Source of the DNA: Alkalihalobacillus sp. TS-13
GTDB lineage: Bacteria > Bacillota > Bacilli > Bacillales > Fictibacillaceae
Direction: 5' to 3'
Length of the DNA: 64,000 nt
Assembly (NCBI RefSeq): GCF_019720915.1
Contig: NZ_JAHKSI010000001.1
Location: forward strand, 1,240,001-1,304,000
The notes under the pieces were generated by a model. It saw nothing but the letters and a program-made list of their open reading frames with translations. It was not told where the DNA came from and made no database searches. Below, piece by piece: positions 16,945-24,779 of this stretch (position 1 is the stretch's first letter; each line of letters begins with the position of its first letter). The position numbers and the translations under genes were made by a program.

Positions 16945-17976
16945 GTGCTGAAAAATGATAATCTCATTGAAAACACATTAAGACGAATCAATAACGTTGA
17001 AGATTTTTCCGGCGTAGTTCATATGGAAAAAGATAAAGACACTCTCATTCTTACGCAGGCAGGGTATGCTAATCGAGCAGAAAAAATTGCGAATAATATA
17101 GATACCCGATTCGGAATCGCTTCAGGATGTAAACTTTTCACAGCTGTAGCGATCTGCCAATTAGTAGAAAGTGGAATGCTATCTTTTGAGACAAAGATAA
17201 CGGATTGTCTGGATTATGATTTCCCGAACTTTGATTCCGAAGTAACAGTTCACCATCTTTTGACCCACAGCGCGGGAATTCCAGATTATTTCGACGAGGA
17301 TATAATGGATGACTTTGAGGAGCTTTGGATCAAGCAACCTATGTATCTTTTAAAAGAATTGAAAGATTTTCTCCCTATGTTTCAAAACAAGAATATGGCC
17401 TTTAAACCTGGTGAAAGATTTCATTACAATAATGCGGGATTCATCCTTCTCGGCTTGATTGTGGAGAAGAGGACTGGAGTTGGTTTTACTGATTATATAG
17501 AAGAGAACATTTTCAGAAGATGCGAAATGAATGAATCAGGATATTTTTCATTAGACAGACTCCCTGAGAATACTGCCCTAGGATATATTGAAGAAAATGG
17601 AACTTGGAGGACAAATACTTACTCCATTCCTATTAAAGGGGGATCAGATGGAGGTGCATACGTCAGTGCACCGGATATGAATAAGCTTTGGGATGGCCTA
17701 TTCAGCTATAAGCTCTTAGGTGAACCGACTACAAACATGTTATTAAGTTCCCATATTGAGGTTAAGCCTTATGTCTATTACGGATACGGGATTTGGATTA
17801 ATAAAAAGGAAAATGATGTTTTCAAATATCATGTGATGGGTTATGATCCTGGAGTCAGTTTCCATTCTGCGTTCTATCCAGAGAGCGGAATCAAACTGTC
17901 AATTCCATCTAATAAAAGTAAAGGGCCCTATAAAATCATGAAAATGCTTGAAGATGAACTACTATCCAAAGGATAA
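16945..17976 (+). CDS. Serine hydrolase of the beta-lactamase/penicillin-binding protein family
   Basis: The 343-residue protein has the class C beta-lactamase-type catalytic set: the S-x-x-K motif in IASGCKLFTA near residue 60, Y-x-N in HYNNAGFILLG near 157, and an H-x-G-like HVMGYDPG near 298. The LLTHSAGIPDY line near 110 is typical of this esterase/DD-peptidase family. There is no signal peptide, so it probably acts in the cytoplasm, perhaps on small esters or peptides. The start is GTG 16945 behind AGGAGGG. The substrate cannot be predicted. Confidence 0.85.
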   Translation: MLKNDNLIENTLRRINNVEDFSGVVHMEKDKDTLILTQAGYANRAEKIANNIDTRFGIASGCKLFTAVAICQLVESGMLSFETKITDCLDYDFPNFDSEVTVHHLLTHSAGIPDYFDEDIMDDFEELWIKQPMYLLKELKDFLPMFQNKNMAFKPGERFHYNNAGFILLGLIVEKRTGVGFTDYIEENIFRRCEMNESGYFSLDRLPENTALGYIEENGTWRTNTYSIPIKGGSDGGAYVSAPDMNKLWDGLFSYKLLGEPTTNMLLSSHIEVKPYVYYGYGIWINKKENDVFKYHVMGYDPGVSFHSAFYPESGIKLSIPSNKSKGPYKIMKMLEDELLSKG

Positions 17977-18003
17977 GGCAAGAGCTTTAGACTTAAAACA
18001 TAG

Positions 18004-18038
18004 CAAGAGAGCTTGGAACGCAAGCTCTCTTGGTTTTT
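18004..18038. terminator. Terminator between convergent genes
   Basis: A perfect 11-bp stem CAAGAGAGCTT/AAGCTCTCTTG with a seven-base loop is followed by GTTTTT on the plus strand. It lies between the serine hydrolase gene and the convergent small gene. Confidence 0.88.
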
Positions 18039-18054
18039 ATACAATCGTTTCTTT

Positions 18055-18360
18055 TCAATTCTTTTTCTTCTGTTTTTCAATTTCCTCCGTAATTACAAAA
18101 GCAAGATCTTCGTTACCGAACATTGATAAGACACCGAGTAATGTCTGATCTCCGATTTCCCCAGCTTCTTCTTTTGATACAGTAAGATCAAATGCCTGTT
18201 TAAGTGATGGATTGGAGGCTTGTTTTGGATAAGCTCTCTTATAAAGTTCTTCAGGATCAAGATCATTGTTAACACACCATTGCGCAAAAACAAGAATCAT
18301 CATCTGTTCATCCCGTTGATAATTTTCAATTATCTTTTCTTGCATATCTTTAGAATTCAT
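18055..18360 (-). CDS. Conserved hypothetical small protein
   Basis: This 101-residue soluble, mostly helical protein has no membrane segment. It begins MNSKDMQEKIIENYQ, has a W-C in the first third and a Lys-rich tail. AGAGGGGAA precedes the ATG. I do not recognise a domain; the composition and length resemble small Bacillaceae-specific proteins of unknown role. It is monocistronic and convergent with the serine hydrolase gene. Confidence 0.65.
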   Translation of the reverse strand: MNSKDMQEKIIENYQRDEQMMILVFAQWCVNNDLDPEELYKRAYPKQASNPSLKQAFDLTVSKEEAGEIGDQTLLGVLSMFGNEDLAFVITEEIEKQKKKN

Positions 18361-18454
18361 CTAAAATTCCCCTCTGCATTCACTTTACTATATGACCCAT
18401 TATATCGAATACCGAAACAAAGTGAAAAGGGGAAACACTATTGTGTAAATAAAA

Positions 18455-18914
18455 GTCTTTTTTATACTTTTTTGTTAATTTTCGCGAAATTCGCTCCCTT
18501 TCCGCGGGGAGACGAAAAGCGGAAGCGATCCGATTAGTCATGTAGGTCACTGGAGAACTGACGAGGAGGCTGTTGCTGCGCAGGAAGTTTGAAGGGATCC
18601 AAGTGACTGGTCGCTGAGCTAGACATCACTTCCAAGCATTAGCCCTAAATCGACAAGCCTCCTCACTTGCACAGGTTATCAACACAAAAATGAAATCATT
18701 TTCGTGTCTGCGATAAGAATTCTAAGAAGCTTTCCTTCTGCTGGCTTCGACGTTCACCATAGGACGTGGTGGTATTTAGTCGAAGTTCATTATTTAGCCG
18801 AAGATCCTTTCAAAGAGTGTGGAGCCTCGCCTAGCTCGCTTTTCCCGCAGGAGTCTAGCAAATTTCGCTTCAATTAAACTTAGTCAAAAATAATCAGTAT
18901 TATTTAACAAATCC
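18455..18914 (-). repeat. Dispersed intergenic repeat family 1, copy B
   Basis: A 460 bp copy lies in reverse orientation to copy A. Its left end (ATACTTTTTTGTTAATTTTC, then CGCTCCCTTTCCGCGGGG) matches the reverse complement of copy A's right end, and its right end (TTATTTAACAAATCC) matches the left end of copies A and D. It carries the middle block with a CGAAAATGATTTCATTTTTG-type hairpin, GAATTCTAAGAAGC and GACGTTCACCA, and lacks the segment between GAGGAGGCT and CGCAGGAAGTTTG that copy F has. Confidence 0.85.
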
Positions 18915-18916
18915 AA

Positions 18917-18957
18917 ATAAAAAAGCGTATCCTCAAAAAGCTCAAGGACACGCTTCA
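18917..18957 (-). terminator. Terminator of the 47-residue membrane peptide gene
   Basis: Read on the minus strand, AAGCGTGTCCTTGAG pairs with a TTGAGGATACGCTT arm around CTTT and is followed by a T-run. Confidence 0.8.
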
Positions 18958-18973
18958 CTGCATCCACAATTAT

Positions 18974-19117
18974 CTAATTCTTATTCAAAAAATCAATGAA
19001 CTCACGTACAATTTCGATATCTCCTGTGACTAAGAGAGCAGGGAGGAGCATTATGAATCCAAATACTGCAAGGTTAGAAAATACAATGATCCTGAGTGCT
19101 TTTTTGAAAGCTTTCAT
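18974..19117 (-). CDS. Small single-span membrane peptide (47 residues)
   Basis: An ATG at 19117 behind GGAAGTG opens a frame of 47 residues: a basic amphipathic start (MKAFKKALRI), one hydrophobic stretch of about 20 residues containing N-L-A-V-F-G-F-I-M-L-L-P-A, and a polar tail ending L-N-K-N. A strong terminator follows the stop. Ribosome site, membrane topology and terminator together make it a credible gene although it is short. No family is recognised. It lies just downstream of the guanylate-kinase-like gene, in the same direction. Confidence 0.6.
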   Translation of the reverse strand: MKAFKKALRIIVFSNLAVFGFIMLLPALLVTGDIEIVREFIDFLNKN

Positions 19118-19153
19118 TGTTTTCACTTCCTTACTTTTGCTTTTTCACTAACA

Positions 19154-19744
19154 TCAATACTCGGATTCGATATAGTTTCTGTCCAGATAGGTTTCAACAA
19201 GCTCACTAATTTGATAGGATACTTGAGGTAAATCATAATTCTCGAAAGCATGTTCACAACCATTTTTGTAATTCATGGTTTCATCATAGTGTGCCATATG
19301 CCGGCGGATTGCAGCCTCATCATCTTGCCGTTCTTGTTGTCGTTTGATGACAGTGTCTCGATCTGCATAAATGAATATCCGGATGACGTTTTCTCCGTAC
19401 ATATGCTTCAGTTTATCTGCACCTTCAGGATTCAGTGCTAGATAAACTAATTTATGGTTCTTGAAAGTATTCACAATGTCCTGTTCACGGATACCATAGC
19501 GGAAACCATCTATATCGACACATTCCAAAAATTCATTCTGCTGCTGCATCTTTTGAAAAGTTTCTTCACTTACAAAATGATAGTCTTTACCTTCTTCTTC
19601 ATAATGACGGGGATTCCGTGTCGTGTACGATAACACCGTTTCCATATCAAAAACAGTAGCAACCATCTTCGCTAGTGTTTTTCGGCCTGAACCATCTGGA
19701 CCCGTATAAATGAATATTTTCTCATCTTCTTTTACTTGATACAT
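19154..19744 (-). CDS. Guanylate-kinase-like protein with altered P-loop
   Basis: The 196-residue product has the guanylate kinase fold markers: a GMP-binding line SYTTRNPRHYEEEGKDYHF (residues ~39-57), a downstream YGI segment, and the arginines of the lid region (KRQQERQDD). The P-loop, however, reads GPDGSGRKT (15-23) where guanylate kinases have GPSGVGKGT, so the catalytic lysine position is Arg, or the loop is lengthened by one residue. Similar loss occurs in the non-catalytic MAGUK domains of animals. It is therefore unlikely to be the essential Gmk. The ATG has an AAGGAGG site. A regulatory or nucleotide-sensing role is possible. Confidence 0.8.
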   Translation of the reverse strand: MYQVKEDEKIFIYTGPDGSGRKTLAKMVATVFDMETVLSYTTRNPRHYEEEGKDYHFVSEETFQKMQQQNEFLECVDIDGFRYGIREQDIVNTFKNHKLVYLALNPEGADKLKHMYGENVIRIFIYADRDTVIKRQQERQDDEAAIRRHMAHYDETMNYKNGCEHAFENYDLPQVSYQISELVETYLDRNYIESEY

Positions 19745-19882
19745 ATAAAACCTCCTTTTAAAGTGTTAGAAATTTCAGTTATTTTATTATACCATAAATT
19801 AGCAACATTCGCTCACATTGTGTTTGATCTAAAACCTTGCCGGGTATATTGAAAGTGCACCAAAATCAAAAGGAGGCTAATC

Positions 19883-20212
19883 ATGTCACACGAAAATCAC
19901 CAATCTTTAATCAACACTTTACACGAATGCATGGTAGCATGTAACCATTGTTATGATGCATGTTTGAAGGAAGATGACGTAAAAATGATGGTTGATTGTA
20001 TTCGAATGGATAGAGAATGTGCAGATATGTGTTCTTTTCTGGAACAAGCACTAGGAAGAGGGACTCCATTTACGGCTGAATTAGCTAAAGCATGTGCTGA
20101 TATTTGTGAAGCCTGCGGAAATGAATGTAAAAAGCATGATCATGACCACTGTAAAAAATGTGCAGAGGCATGCTTCAAATGTGCGGACGCTTGTAAAAGT
20201 CTAGTTGCTTAA
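19883..20212 (+). CDS. Four-helix bundle copper-binding protein (YhjQ/DUF326-like)
   Basis: This 109-residue cytoplasmic protein has about fourteen cysteines in C-x2-C and C-x3-C spacings (for example ACNHCYDAC near residue 22 and CKKCAEACFKCADAC near the end) plus several His, set on predicted helices. This is the pattern of the Csp/DUF326 proteins that store Cu(I) in the core of a four-helix bundle. AAAGGAGG precedes the ATG. It is monocistronic and followed by a family 2 hairpin repeat. Binding of another soft metal is possible. Confidence 0.85.
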   Translation: MSHENHQSLINTLHECMVACNHCYDACLKEDDVKMMVDCIRMDRECADMCSFLEQALGRGTPFTAELAKACADICEACGNECKKHDHDHCKKCAEACFKCADACKSLVA

Positions 20213-20260
20213 TGCAAAAAGAGATTTGGGTACATACGATATCCAAGTCGTCAAAATACT

Positions 20261-20385
20261 GGGACTGATCCAAAAGAAAAGTGTCAAAACCTCTAACACA
20301 ACATTATTTCAAAATCACGATTTTTTCTAAAAAATGTTGTTAAGTACTGGGGGGCTTAGACACTTATGGTCAGTCTCTTTTTAGA
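20261..20385 (+). repeat. Hairpin repeat family 2, copy 2
   Basis: GGGACTGATCC and GTGTC on the left pair with GACAC and GGTCAGTCTC on the right, ending in a T-run. The inside (ACCTCTAACACAACAT, then CACGATTTTTTC, then ATGTTGTTAAGT) closely matches copy 4 at about 40.8 kb. Confidence 0.8.
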
Positions 20386-20481
20386 TTATCAGCTCATGAA
20401 TAATTGGACATTGAAAGGTAAAAAATGTTGAGGTGACAGTTCGGTTTGTTTAAACAATGTTGAATTGATGGAGAAGAGAAT

Positions 20482-21690
20482 ATGAAAGAGAATAAGTTAG
20501 CTCTGTTGGCTTTAGCTTCAATTCCACTGTTGATGACCTTAGGCAACTCGATGTTCATCCCAGTCCTTCCAATCATCGAAAAGGAGATCAACATTACTGC
20601 TTTCCAAGCAAGTCTGATCATTACAATTTACTCGATCATCGCCATTATCCTCATACCAATTGCAGGTTATCTATCCGATCATTTCGGTCGAAAGAAAGTC
20701 ATCATTCCCAGCTTGATTTTAGTCGGTGCAGGGGGTGTTATAAGTGGATGGGGAGCCATATCTTCAAACAACCCTTATACTTGGATCATGCTTGGACGGC
20801 TCTTACAAGGGGCAGGTGCAGCTGGTGCGTTTCCAGTCGTGATACCAACAGTAGGTGATCTTTTCAAAAGGGAAGATGAAGTTAGTGCCGGACTTGGCCT
20901 TATTGAAACATCCAATACATTTGGAAAAGTGCTCAGCCCAATATTAGGAGCTTTACTTGCAATCTGGGCCTGGTATATCCCGTTTTGGTCTGTGCCGTTT
21001 TTAGCTGTAATCGCAATTATTTTGATGTTGTTATTTGTAAAACCACCAAAAGAAACCAATGAACCTAAACCATTCGCTGAATTTTTAAAGGTATTGAAAC
21101 AGATTTTTGCAAAGAACGGCAGGTGGTTGTACGGGGTTTTCATAATTGGTGGTTTCAACATGTTTGTTGTCTTCGGTTTTCTCATTTATCTATCATCATC
21201 ATTAGAGACCCGATTCGATATTACAGGAGTCATGAAAGGCATTTATCTGGCGGTTCCGCTTCTAATGCTATGTGTTGCATCTTATATCACTGGAAAAAGG
21301 GTAGGAAACGATAAACGAAGTATGGATCGGTGGATTCTGATTGGGAATTTGATATCTACAGGGGCATTATGTACATTGTTGTTTATGAATTCATTAGGTA
21401 TGATCATTTTATTTCTCTCTGTTTCTGGGATAGGTATCGGAATTGGTTTACCGTGTTTAGATACATTGATTACAGAAGGGATCGAGAAGGAGGAAAGGGG
21501 GACGATCACATCATTTTACAGCAGCATGCGATTTATTGGTGTAGCTGCAGGACCCCCAGTCGTTTCACTTCTGCAAAAGTCATCAGATAACCTCGTCTTT
21601 CTGACACTATCTTCTGTTTGTCTGCTGGCTGTTACCGTCACTCTTTTCACCTTACAACATAAACCAGGAGCTTTAGGAGAGCAAATGTAA
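20482..21690 (+). CDS. Major facilitator superfamily exporter (DHA1 type)
   Basis: The 402-residue protein has about twelve hydrophobic segments. The first external region reads FIPVLPIIEKE, typical of drug:H+ antiporter-1 members, and the loop between helices 2 and 3 carries the MFS motif A equivalent GYLSDHFGRKKV near residue 62. Motif C-like glycines and proline (TFGKVLSPILGALL) appear near 155. It is probably a drug or metabolite exporter; the substrate is unknown. The gene stands alone and converges on the LVIVD protein gene across a hairpin. Confidence 0.85.
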   Translation: MKENKLALLALASIPLLMTLGNSMFIPVLPIIEKEINITAFQASLIITIYSIIAIILIPIAGYLSDHFGRKKVIIPSLILVGAGGVISGWGAISSNNPYTWIMLGRLLQGAGAAGAFPVVIPTVGDLFKREDEVSAGLGLIETSNTFGKVLSPILGALLAIWAWYIPFWSVPFLAVIAIILMLLFVKPPKETNEPKPFAEFLKVLKQIFAKNGRWLYGVFIIGGFNMFVVFGFLIYLSSSLETRFDITGVMKGIYLAVPLLMLCVASYITGKRVGNDKRSMDRWILIGNLISTGALCTLLFMNSLGMIILFLSVSGIGIGIGLPCLDTLITEGIEKEERGTITSFYSSMRFIGVAAGPPVVSLLQKSSDNLVFLTLSSVCLLAVTVTLFTLQHKPGALGEQM

Positions 21691-21692
21691 AT

Positions 21693-21742
21693 AAGGAGTG
21701 ACTTAATGGATGGTCATCCAAAAGTCAGCTCCTTGTTTATCG
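21693..21742. terminator. Hairpin between convergent genes
   Basis: AAGGAGTGACTT pairs with AAGTCAGCTCCTT around a palindromic loop; T-runs occur at a short distance rather than directly at the stem on the plus strand. Confidence 0.6.
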
Positions 21743-21745
21743 CAA

Positions 21746-23113
21746 TTATTTTTGTCCGTTATTTTTCAACAGTACTTTAAGGCCTTCTCCCATATCGGAG
21801 GCAAGGATATAATTCCTGTCTACAAACACTCCCCAGAAATATGCTTGTTCGGGAACATACTTTCCGATTTCAACCGGTTCTGACGGATTTGTGATGTCGA
21901 CTGCTCGTACTCCTCCTGCATAATGGGATAGATATAAAGTGTTTCCTTGTACTTTCGGATCATGGACCGTATTCGCAAAGGTGACACCATCCTCTACATT
22001 ATCAACAAGATCAGTCTTGAACGTACTTAACAGTTTAGGTTCTGTTTTATCCTTGATATCGAAAATTCTAGTATAACCATACGATTCTTCGTATCCTTCT
22101 CTAGAAGGAGCATAAACTTCCCGCGTTTCAATCAAAACATTTCCACCCTTTGCAATAGCTGATGAGTGCGCTGATCCTTGAACATCAGGTGCAAAATCGG
22201 TACGTCCTAGATATTCTACGTCGTTCGGATTCGAAATATCCAACATAATCGTTCCTAGATCCCAGAATGATAGGAATGCAGTCTGACCGTTCTCGTCTGT
22301 CATGGTACTGTGATTGAAGACCGGCCGTGTCTTGCCGTCAGGAGACTCCCAGTGATAACCATTGAAGTCGTCTGGTACTTCTTCCAACATCCTTGGATCA
22401 AATTCATAAAGGGTATTCGGATTAGCTGGGTCCGAAACATCCACTAATGCAAAATCCTTTTGCTCTCCGTGTGTATAGTAATCCGCATAGGGATTCGCAG
22501 TCAACACGAGCGGCTTGTTTCCTTGAACTGTTAGATACAATTCATGGGTGCCTGGAACCCTTTTATCAAGTTCCCAAAAACCCAAACGTTCAGGTTCATA
22601 TGGATCTGACACATCATATAGTAGGAACCCACCTTTAGAAAGTGGATTATCACGGTTTAGCTGTTGAATGCTTACCACTGCTAAATCACCCTTAAAGTAA
22701 GGAGTGTTTACAGTTTTTACGATAACTTTTTCTTGCCAGGTTCCTGGAATTTCTTCAGCAAATCTAGACACTTCAACTGGGTTCGATGGGTCCTTGAGGT
22801 CAAAGACTCGGACCCCGCCATTTCCGCCACCTGATGTATGAGTTCCTAGATAAGCGAAGCCTTTATACGCATACACATCTGCAGTTGAATTCTTTTTCCC
22901 ATTGTACTCTTTGAGTGGAACCGCTGCAGCTTCATTCCAATGATCCAAGTTCTTTGCTCCTTCTACCATCGGAATTTCATTTAAATCTGCCTCGTGAGAC
23001 CCTTTTTCAATCGAGATGTCGTCTAGGGTATCGTGTGCTGAAACAACTGGTGCCACTAATGAAAAACTCATGATTCCTGCTAAAGCCGTATGTAGGACTA
23101 CTTTCTTATTCAA
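21746..23113 (-). CDS. Secreted LVIVD-repeat beta-propeller protein
   Basis: The 455-residue protein starts at TTG 23113 behind GGAGG and has a clear signal peptide ending near VVSAHD (residue ~27). The mature part is built of repeated lines such as V-R-V-F-D-L-K-D-P-S-N-P-V-E, L-L-Y-D-V-S-D-P-Y-E-P and A-V-D-I-T-N-P-S-E-P, the LVIVD-type units that form beta-propellers in extracellular proteins. It lacks a lipobox, an LPxTG signal or a C-terminal anchor, so it is likely released or held by the wall. Enzymatic function is unknown; choice-of-anchor and scaffold proteins share this repeat. Confidence 0.85.
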   Translation of the reverse strand: MNKKVVLHTALAGIMSFSLVAPVVSAHDTLDDISIEKGSHEADLNEIPMVEGAKNLDHWNEAAAVPLKEYNGKKNSTADVYAYKGFAYLGTHTSGGGNGGVRVFDLKDPSNPVEVSRFAEEIPGTWQEKVIVKTVNTPYFKGDLAVVSIQQLNRDNPLSKGGFLLYDVSDPYEPERLGFWELDKRVPGTHELYLTVQGNKPLVLTANPYADYYTHGEQKDFALVDVSDPANPNTLYEFDPRMLEEVPDDFNGYHWESPDGKTRPVFNHSTMTDENGQTAFLSFWDLGTIMLDISNPNDVEYLGRTDFAPDVQGSAHSSAIAKGGNVLIETREVYAPSREGYEESYGYTRIFDIKDKTEPKLLSTFKTDLVDNVEDGVTFANTVHDPKVQGNTLYLSHYAGGVRAVDITNPSEPVEIGKYVPEQAYFWGVFVDRNYILASDMGEGLKVLLKNNGQK

Positions 23114-23381
23114 TATAATTCCTCCAATTCAAATGGTTTCCAACAAAATACCATATGTTTTCTGAAAAATCAGCAATTTTCTTATAAATAAGCTGAAAGG
23201 CAGGGACTAAAAGTTTTACATACCATATACAGATGCCCGGATAACCTGAAAAACTACTCCAAAAAACAAGAGAACAGGGCGTATAGTCACAGTTTTGAAA
23301 CGGGACGACGGTTTGAAATGTTCTTCGCAGTGGAATGAATAGGTGAAAGGGGAAGACTAGTAAACTTCGAGGTGTCTTATT

Positions 23382-24329
23382 ATGAAAAAATTAACGAACG
23401 AACTGTTGGAGGAGCTTTTAACGGAATGTAGACCGTATTCCCGAGATGGAACAGTTGTAAAAGATATACCAGGACAAGGTACGATCGATCAAAATAAATT
23501 AGGTGTCTGTATCATCAATATGGATAATGAAGTATTCTCAGCAGGTGATACAGATATGAAGTTCACTCTGCAAAGTGCATCTAAAATTATCAGTCTGATG
23601 ATGGCGCTGGATGACTTTGGAAAAGATGAAGTATTTCAAAATGTCGGGATGGAACCGATGGGTGATTTCTACAATTCAATCAGTCATCTTGAGTCACACG
23701 ATGTAACGAAGCCCTTCAATCCGATGGTGAATGCTGGTGCGATCGCCGTTCCTGCAATGATCAAAGGAAAAGATCTGGAAGATAAATTCAGTCGAATTCT
23801 TAAGAGATTAAGACAAATTACGAATAATAATTCCATCAAAATGAACGAAGAGGTCTACGAATCTGAAAAATTGAAAGGTGATCGTAATCGTTCACTCTCA
23901 TATTTCATGAAGAGTACTGGTGCGATTGCTCATGACATAGACGAAACATTGGATTTGTATTTCCGTATCAATTCAATTGACGTTCACACAACCGATCTTG
24001 CAAAGCTCGGTGCTTTTTTTGCAAATGGCGGCAGGTTACTGAAAACTGGGGAACAGATCATTCCGATGGAACACATCAATACGATTGAGGCGATCATGAT
24101 GACGTCCGGAATGTATAATGAAGCAGGAAAATATGCAGTAGAGGTCGGTTTCCCAATAAAAAGCGGCGTCAGTGGATGTATCATCGGTTCAGTCCCTGGG
24201 CGATGCGGAATCGGCATCATTGGTCCAGCCATCAATGAAAAAGGGAACAGTACCGCGGGAGGAGCACTTCTCCAAAGAATTTCTCGCAACTTAGAGCTCA
24301 ATATTTTTTCAGTGATCCGTAATGTATAA
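23382..24329 (+). CDS. glsA: Glutaminase A
   Basis: The 315-residue enzyme hydrolyses glutamine to glutamate and ammonia using a serine-lysine mechanism of beta-lactamase type. Visible markers are the S-x-x-K in LQSASKIISL near residue 62, NPMVNAGAIA near 112, the GDRNRSLSYFMKS segment near 167 and a C-terminal GGSxGxGI-like region (GRCGIGIIGPAIN). The length matches the YbgJ/YlaM-type enzymes of Bacillus. GAGGTG precedes the ATG. It is monocistronic with its own terminator; no glutamine transporter is adjacent, unlike ybgJ-ybgH in B. subtilis. Confidence 0.93.
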   Translation: MKKLTNELLEELLTECRPYSRDGTVVKDIPGQGTIDQNKLGVCIINMDNEVFSAGDTDMKFTLQSASKIISLMMALDDFGKDEVFQNVGMEPMGDFYNSISHLESHDVTKPFNPMVNAGAIAVPAMIKGKDLEDKFSRILKRLRQITNNNSIKMNEEVYESEKLKGDRNRSLSYFMKSTGAIAHDIDETLDLYFRINSIDVHTTDLAKLGAFFANGGRLLKTGEQIIPMEHINTIEAIMMTSGMYNEAGKYAVEVGFPIKSGVSGCIIGSVPGRCGIGIIGPAINEKGNSTAGGALLQRISRNLELNIFSVIRNV

Positions 24330-24352
24330 AAGGTGAATCGTTACCCTTCAGA

Positions 24353-24413
24353 ACGGGGTGACCCAAACCAAAGTGTCAGATATCAGACGCTTATGGGTCA
24401 GTCTCGTTTTTTT
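24353..24413 (+). terminator. Terminator after glsA (short relative of hairpin repeat family 2)
   Basis: TGACCCA (24359-24365) pairs with TGGGTCA (24394-24400), with an inner AGTGTC/GACGCT pairing, followed by CTCG and seven T. The GTGTCAGA...GGGTCAGTCTC pieces echo copies 2 and 4 of the family. From here to 24779 the DNA is AT-rich leader of odhA; no promoter in it is clear enough to call. Confidence 0.8.
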
Positions 24414-24779
24414 ACTTTTTCACCTAATTTTTAATAAAAATACCATCAAAAAACCCCATGTTCATTAACCACGAAATAAAAAACCTCTGGTAGTAAAATT
24501 TCCTTTCATTTTACATAGTTTTCTATCTGATTTTATGCTAATTTAGAATACGGGTTTTTACTATTAGAAGACTCATCTCATCAAATTTGGGGTATACCAT
24601 AATACAGGATATTTTAGGCATCGTTTCCTCAATTTATGATGCTCCGAAAAAACTTTGTATCTAATGTACACTTTATTTGTACTAGAGGCATGAAAACGAT
24701 ACACTAATAGCAGCAAATTTCTTTAAAATACCCAACGAGATTACAAAATTCATCATTAGCAATTTGGAGGTATTAACAA

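Noticed and set aside
18220-18537. 105-codon frame on the plus strand
   Set aside because: It is antisense to the small 18055-18360 gene and runs into repeat copy B; no start signal.
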